Below are positions 59,408-64,000 of a stretch of DNA of 64,000 bases, piece by piece (position 1 is the stretch's first letter; the number at the start of each line of letters is the position of its first letter). The notes beneath the pieces are model-generated. The model did no database searches, was not told where the DNA came from, and was given only the letters and a program-made list of their open reading frames with translations. Made by a program: the position numbers and the translations under genes. The DNA comes from Akkermansiaceae bacterium (lineage in GTDB: Bacteria; Verrucomicrobiota; Verrucomicrobiia; Verrucomicrobiales; Akkermansiaceae): contig JACKQB010000006.1 in assembly GCA_024233115.1 (NCBI GenBank), positions 124,001-188,000 on the forward strand, in the 5' to 3' direction.

Positions 59408-62197
59408 TCACCTCCCCACCAGCACCCGCTGGATGGTGTCCATAACGTGGTCGAGGTTTTCTCCTAAGTCTGTAGTCAGGAAACGGAGGACGAGGTAGCC
59501 GTTTTGCTGGAGCAGGGCATCCTTTCTCCGGTCGCGGCGGTAGGTTTCCTTGTCGCTGAGGTGTTGGTCGCCGTCGAGTTCGATGACGAGGTTTTTCTCC
59601 CGGCAGAGGAAGTCGACCTCCATCTCGCTGCGCTCGTTGAATGGGATGGGCAGCCGGGCGTTGAGTTTGAACTGGCCTTTTGTGTCGGGAAGGGTTTGCA
59701 GTCGGCGGTGGAGGAATTTCTCGCTGGCGCTTCTTGCCCGGGCGGTGCCTTTGGCTCCCTTTTCGGGCGGGCGGGTGACGTGGACAAAAAGACGGGCGAG
59801 CGGGGCATCCACTCCGTCGCGGATGAGGCGGCGGACGCTGGCGGCGTAGTCGTTTTTCCACTGCGGGTCGATGGGTAGCGGCACTTCCGGTGGCCAGCCG
59901 GGCAGGGCGTGGGCGGGCAGCAGGATGGTGTAGCCGACTTCCTCGTAACCGGCGCAGCGGCGGTCGAACATGCGCGAGAGCATCGGCACATCGAGGTCGG
60001 CATAGTCGAAGACGCGCACGACCTTTTTCCCGCCGTGCAGTCGATGCAGGCGACCCGCGTATTGGGCGATGGTTCCCTTCCAGGAAACCGGCATGGTGAG
60101 GAAAAGGGTGTCGAGCCGGGAGTCATCAAAACCCTCGCCGACAAAGCGCCCGGTGGCTAAAATGACACGCGGCTCGGACTCCGGGATGCTGCCCAGGGAG
60201 GTGATGGCGGCTTTCAACTCCTTGGCAGGCATGCCTCCTTTCAAAACAACGATGTGCGGCAGCTCGTCTTCTAACAATCGATTAAGAAAGTCAATATGTT
60301 CCGTGCGTTCGGTGAGCACGAGGGGAGTTCTTCCGGCGCGGACGGCATCGAGGATTTCATCGGCGATGAGGCGATTTCTGCGATGATCTTGATAGAGGGC
60401 ATCACAGATTTGTTGGAAAGCGAGGCGTGGGTCATCATCGGTTTCCAGTGGCAAACGGAAACCGGTGGGGCGTACGATCACTTCGTGGCGAAAAGGGCGT
60501 TTGTTCGCCTGAGTCCTGGCGTCCACCCGGTAGCGCACCGGTCCGCACTGCATGAAAAGGATCGGATGATGACCGTCCTTGCGGGTGACGGTGGCGGAAA
60601 GCCCCAACACATAGCGCGCCTTGGCGCGTCGGGCGACAAGCTCGAAGCTATGCGCGGAGAGGTGGTGGCATTCATCAACGACGAGATGTCCGTAGTCGGC
60701 AACGAGGTCCTTCACCTCACCCTTGCGCACCAGGCTCTGAATGATCGCGATGTCGAGATTTCCGGTGAGCTTTCTGCGTCCACCGCCGAGACGGCCGATT
60801 TGTTTTTCCTCCACATCCAGAAACTGAACGAGCCGCTCGACCCATTGGTCCATCAGTTGCTTGCGATGTACGAGGATGAGAGTATTGACACCTCGCCGCG
60901 CAATCATGGCCGCGGCGAGTACGGTTTTGCCAAAGGCGGTGGTGGCGGCGAGGATTCCGGTGTCGTGTTGCTCCAGCGCTGTGGCTGCGGTTAGTTGGTC
61001 GGGGCGGAGATCACCCTGGAAGGTGACTTGCAATACCTCTCCCTGGTTGCGTTGATCGTCGATTTTGGTCGGTATTTTCAGCCCATCCAACATTTCCATC
61101 ATCTCTTCGAGGCACCCACGCGGCAGTGCCACGTGCTCAGGATAATCCTCGGCGCATGCGATGACACGCGGCTTATCATAGGTGGGCAGCCTCATTGCCT
61201 GCGCTTTGTAAAACTCCGGGTTTTGAAACGCAGCCAGACGCACCAGGGCATTGTGCAGTGCGGGCGGGAGATTTTCCTTGGGAACGTAGATCTGATCGCC
61301 CAAAACCATCTCCAGCGACCTGGGTTTTTCTGCTTTGCCCAACCTAAGATCTGCCTGGCTTCTCCGTGATGGTTGTGCTTTCCACGGCGTATCGTCTGCT
61401 TCGTCTGGAACCATGCGCACTCCCAACACCTGGTCACTTTTCCTGGCTTTCTCCACCCATTTTTCAACCTGCCTGAGGGTGATTCTTCGCACGGACGCCA
61501 GGTATGCCCACTGGTCTGGATAGGGTGTTAGGCTGACATCAACAAACTCGCTGTTGCCGTGCTTACGTGGCTCTTTTTGCAATGGAAGTGCGATGAGATT
61601 CCCGAAGCCACCACGCGGCAGGGTGTCCTGGTTCGGGAAAAAGCGATCATACGATTGTAGCTTGGTCTGCGGACACCTTTGCGTGGCCAGAGTGAGCAGG
61701 TGGGAGCCCAGCGACCTTGCCATCGCCGCTGGAACCGGCTCCTCAAAAAACAACCAGACATGCCCGCCATCGCCCGAGCGCGACCGCTCCAACGAGGCGG
61801 GCACCTCCATTCCGCGGCAAACCTCCATGAACGCGCGCACCTCACCCTGCCAACCCTCGCCATCGAAATCCACCGCCAGAAACCAGCACCGTTCATCCAG
61901 CAGCATCGGATACACCCCCATCACAAAGTCCCTCCCCCCGGGCTCCTTGCCCATGAGGTGCCAGCGTACCACTTCATCACTAACCGACAACCAATTCTGA
62001 CTGGCGCATTCAGAACACTTGATGAGCGGCTTTTCACACACTCCCCGCACCCATTCATTTCCGCACGCCGGCGAGTATCCGCCTTTTCCCATTTTCTTAC
62101 TTACAAAGCGCTGCGCATAAACCTCCTCCCGCCCCCGGAACAGCGAGCGAAACAGGGTGATTTTTTCCTGCGAAGATGAATGCTTGTCGGTGGACAT
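59408..62197 (-). CDS. TOTE-type conflict protein: AEP primase, SF2 helicase and DUF559 nuclease in one chain
   Basis: From ATG 62197 (MSTDKHSSSQEKITLFRSLF) the protein has 929 residues; the longer frame from 62407 overlaps the divergent gene and promoter region. Residues about 15-260 form an archaeo-eukaryotic primase domain: Cys cluster C45/C54/C61/C64, catalytic D110-F-D112 (FLAVDFDGEGW), S-G-D-G-G-H146-V-W, and the QDTLPRGGFGNLIALP block. Residues about 390-750 are an SF2 helicase: RPDQ, AATTAFGKT (418-425), VVDECHH (508-512), GLSATVTRKDG, QYAGRLHR. Residues about 820-929 are DUF559 (MEVDFLCREKNLVIELDGDQH, RRKDALLQQNGYLVLRF), a Vsr-like nuclease. This is the make-up of TOTE conflict systems, as named in Pfam to my recollection, probably an anti-phage or anti-plasmid effector. 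Confidence 0.85.
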   Translation of the reverse strand: MSTDKHSSSQEKITLFRSLFRGREEVYAQRFVSKKMGKGGYSPACGNEWVRGVCEKPLIKCSECASQNWLSVSDEVVRWHLMGKEPGGRDFVMGVYPMLLDERCWFLAVDFDGEGWQGEVRAFMEVCRGMEVPASLERSRSGDGGHVWLFFEEPVPAAMARSLGSHLLTLATQRCPQTKLQSYDRFFPNQDTLPRGGFGNLIALPLQKEPRKHGNSEFVDVSLTPYPDQWAYLASVRRITLRQVEKWVEKARKSDQVLGVRMVPDEADDTPWKAQPSRRSQADLRLGKAEKPRSLEMVLGDQIYVPKENLPPALHNALVRLAAFQNPEFYKAQAMRLPTYDKPRVIACAEDYPEHVALPRGCLEEMMEMLDGLKIPTKIDDQRNQGEVLQVTFQGDLRPDQLTAATALEQHDTGILAATTAFGKTVLAAAMIARRGVNTLILVHRKQLMDQWVERLVQFLDVEEKQIGRLGGGRRKLTGNLDIAIIQSLVRKGEVKDLVADYGHLVVDECHHLSAHSFELVARRAKARYVLGLSATVTRKDGHHPILFMQCGPVRYRVDARTQANKRPFRHEVIVRPTGFRLPLETDDDPRLAFQQICDALYQDHRRNRLIADEILDAVRAGRTPLVLTERTEHIDFLNRLLEDELPHIVVLKGGMPAKELKAAITSLGSIPESEPRVILATGRFVGEGFDDSRLDTLFLTMPVSWKGTIAQYAGRLHRLHGGKKVVRVFDYADLDVPMLSRMFDRRCAGYEEVGYTILLPAHALPGWPPEVPLPIDPQWKNDYAASVRRLIRDGVDAPLARLFVHVTRPPEKGAKGTARARSASEKFLHRRLQTLPDTKGQFKLNARLPIPFNERSEMEVDFLCREKNLVIELDGDQHLSDKETYRRDRRKDALLQQNGYLVLRFLTTDLGENLDHVMDTIQRVLVGR

Positions 62198-62302
62198 GAG
62201 GGTAAAACAGGCTGTGAGCCTACACAGTTCTTTGACAAAAGTCGATTCGGCTTTTTTGACTTCCGGTTTGGCATCGGGCTGTTTACCCGTATAGTGGGCG
62301 GT

Positions 62303-64000
62303 ATGCCAAGGGAGAGCCAACCATTGCCCGACGAAAATCCGCCGAGGGTCAGCAAGCCTAAAAAATACGCAGGCGGGCCGGGTGCCGTGGCCTCCGCGAT
62401 GAAGCACGTGATGAAAACGGCGGGGCCGGCGCGCGGCACCAAGGCGCTGTTAGAACTGAACCAGAAGGACGGATTCGACTGCCCGAGCTGCGCCTGGCCG
62501 GACCCGGACGACCATCGTGCCCATAGTGAGTTCTGCGAAAACGGAGCCAAGGCGATCGCGTCGGAAGCGACTACCCGCCGGATTGGCCGTCAGTTTTTCA
62601 GAAAACACAGTGTGGCAGACCTCCTGGAGCAAAGCGATTACTGGCATGACCAGCAGGGCCGCCTCACCGAGCCGATGGTTCTGCGTGAGGGTGCCAGCCA
62701 CTATCAACCGATCTCCTGGGACGATGCCTTCGCCTTGCTTGCCGACACCCTCAACGGGCTCGACCATCCGGACGAGGCGGTTTTCTACACCTCCGGGCGG
62801 ACCAGCAACGAAGCGGCCTTCCTCTATCAGCTCTTTACCCGGGTCTACGGAACGAACAACCTCCCCGACTGCTCCAACATGTGTCACGAGTCCAGTGGCA
62901 CAGCCATGAAACAATCGGTCGGCGTCGGCAAGGGCACGGTGACACTGGATGACATCCATGGGGCGGATACCATCATCTGCATTGGCCAGAACCCCGGCAC
63001 CAATCACCCGCGTATGCTGTCGGCTCTTGAAACGGCGGTCGAAAACGGAGCGCGCATCGTGGCCATCAACCCGCTCAAGGAAGCCGGGTTGATGGGATTT
63101 GCCCATCCGCAGAAGGTCTCCGGCATGTTGGGAAAATCCACCCCGCTGGCATCGCAGTATTTGCAGGTCAACCTCAATGGCGACCTCGCACTGATGCGCG
63201 CGCTTGGCAAGGAACTCTTCGGCCGTGATGCCCTTGACCATGCGTTCATCGCCGATCATACAGAGGGAATCGAGGCCTACCGCCAGCGCTGTGAAGCCGC
63301 ATCGTGGGAGGAACTCACCAGCATGTCGGGAATCGGCAGGGAGGATGTGCAAAAGCTGGCCGACACCCTGCTCAAGGGTGAGCGCAAGCTGATCACCTGC
63401 TGGGCAATGGGTATCACGCAACACCGGAACGCGGTGGCAACGATCCGTGAAATCACCAACATCCACTTGATGTTAGGCGCGATTGGCCGACCTGGTGCCG
63501 GCCTCTGTCCCGTGCGAGGACACAGCAATGTGCAGGGCGACCGCACCATGGGGATTTACGAAAAAATGCCCGAGACCTTCCTTGCCGCGCTTGACCGCGA
63601 GTTCGGTCTGAACTGCCCCCGCAAAGACGGATACGACACCGTCGACGCCATTCTCGCGATGCACCGCAACGACGCCAAGGTCTTTTTTGCCCTCGGTGGA
63701 AACTTCCTCCAGGCGTCACCCGACACCGACTACACAGCGCAGGCGCTTTCTAACTGCACACTCACCTGCCAGGTTTCCACCAAACTCAACAAAAGCCATC
63801 TGGTGACTGGCAAAACCGGACTGATCCTCCCCTGCCTGGGGCGCAGCGAACGCGACACACAGAGGGAAGGCGACCAGTTTGTCAGCTGTGAAAACTCGAT
63901 GGGGATCGTGCACATGTCGCGCGGCAAGCTCAAACCTGCTTCTGAAGACCTGCTGAGCGAGCCGGCGATCGTGGCGCGACTCGCCGAAGCCACCGTAGGG
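62303..64000 (+). CDS. Molybdopterin oxidoreductase, FdhF/YdeP-like alpha subunit (3' end outside window)
   Basis: The frame is open from ATG 62303 to the window edge (566 codons). It starts MPRESQPLPDENPPRVSKP, then FDCPSCAWPDPDDHRAHSEFCENGAKA, a Cys-containing N-terminal motif of the YdeP/Fdh-alpha-like family. It continues with YTSGRTSNEAAFLYQLF, CSNMCHESSG (Cys, not Sec, near the molybdenum site), IICIGQNPGTNHPRML, GRPGAGLCPVRGHSNVQGDRTMG and ALGGNFLQASPD, all bis-MGD oxidoreductase landmarks. Family length is about 750 residues, so roughly 180 are missing. The reaction is uncertain; formate oxidation or acid-stress-linked redox chemistry have been proposed for relatives. It is divergent from the TOTE-type gene, with 105 bp between. 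Confidence 0.9.
   Translation, partial: MPRESQPLPDENPPRVSKPKKYAGGPGAVASAMKHVMKTAGPARGTKALLELNQKDGFDCPSCAWPDPDDHRAHSEFCENGAKAIASEATTRRIGRQFFRKHSVADLLEQSDYWHDQQGRLTEPMVLREGASHYQPISWDDAFALLADTLNGLDHPDEAVFYTSGRTSNEAAFLYQLFTRVYGTNNLPDCSNMCHESSGTAMKQSVGVGKGTVTLDDIHGADTIICIGQNPGTNHPRMLSALETAVENGARIVAINPLKEAGLMGFAHPQKVSGMLGKSTPLASQYLQVNLNGDLALMRALGKELFGRDALDHAFIADHTEGIEAYRQRCEAASWEELTSMSGIGREDVQKLADTLLKGERKLITCWAMGITQHRNAVATIREITNIHLMLGAIGRPGAGLCPVRGHSNVQGDRTMGIYEKMPETFLAALDREFGLNCPRKDGYDTVDAILAMHRNDAKVFFALGGNFLQASPDTDYTAQALSNCTLTCQVSTKLNKSHLVTGKTGLILPCLGRSERDTQREGDQFVSCENSMGIVHMSRGKLKPASEDLLSEPAIVARLAEATVG

Noticed and set aside
62839..62900. Sec codon in the FdhF-like gene
   Set aside because: The molybdenum-site segment CSNMCHESSG is encoded with ordinary Cys codons; no in-frame TGA was seen.

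Overview
The window is GC-rich bacterial DNA that looks verrucomicrobial (Verrucomicrobiae, Akkermansiaceae/Rubritaleaceae-like). This is inferred from nine PEP-CTERM proteins with nearly identical tails (PEPSS-ALLGLGGLALILRRRK type), a dense set of polysaccharide-degradation genes without SusC/SusD, many S1-type sulfatases, and a sigma/anti-sigma pair of the kind common in Verrucomicrobia and Planctomycetes. No rRNA, tRNA or CRISPR array was seen.

Layout. 1-1.7 kb: end of an M14 carboxypeptidase-like gene and galE. 1.7-46 kb: a catabolic and cell-surface island. It holds a 5'-truncated GH106 rhamnosidase, an AraC regulator with the remains of a tandem duplication, two DUF5703 glycosidases, a sigma/anti-sigma pair followed by a PEP-CTERM protein and a GH120 xylosidase-like enzyme, a GH95 fucosidase-like enzyme, a GH28, a GH105, an IS5-group insertion sequence, a GH95 with three sulfatases in one run, a divergent fourth sulfatase, a metallophosphoesterase-DUF6250 fusion and a SASA-type esterase, with PEP-CTERM genes scattered throughout. 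The enzymes point to a sulfated, acetylated plant or algal polysaccharide containing fucose, rhamnose, xylose and uronic acids.

45.6-57.3 kb: housekeeping and accessory genes: ispG, an ATP-grasp ligase / 7TM transglutaminase-like / retropepsin trio, a small DUF protein, an ArsC-family protein, a DMT transporter, fhs and a SNF2 helicase. The ArsC-family gene has in-frame UGA at its catalytic cysteine position, followed by a bacterial SECIS-like hairpin with a GGUC loop, so it is a candidate selenoprotein. 57.3-62.2 kb: a worn region with gene fragments, a palindromic MITE, a Fic-protein remnant and a primase-helicase-nuclease fusion (TOTE-type conflict protein). 62.3 kb to the end: a molybdopterin oxidoreductase (FdhF/YdeP-like), running off the window.

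Main cross-cutting observations: (i) the candidate selenoprotein; (ii) the same extracellular domain appears in an anti-sigma factor, the next PEP-CTERM protein and the tail of the next enzyme, and a second PEP-CTERM/esterase pair also shares a domain; (iii) three enzymes carry a binding module nested inside the catalytic fold; (iv) a 17-bp palindrome TGT-N11-ACA sits before five loci; (v) the hexamer TGTTAG/CTAACA is strongly over-represented.
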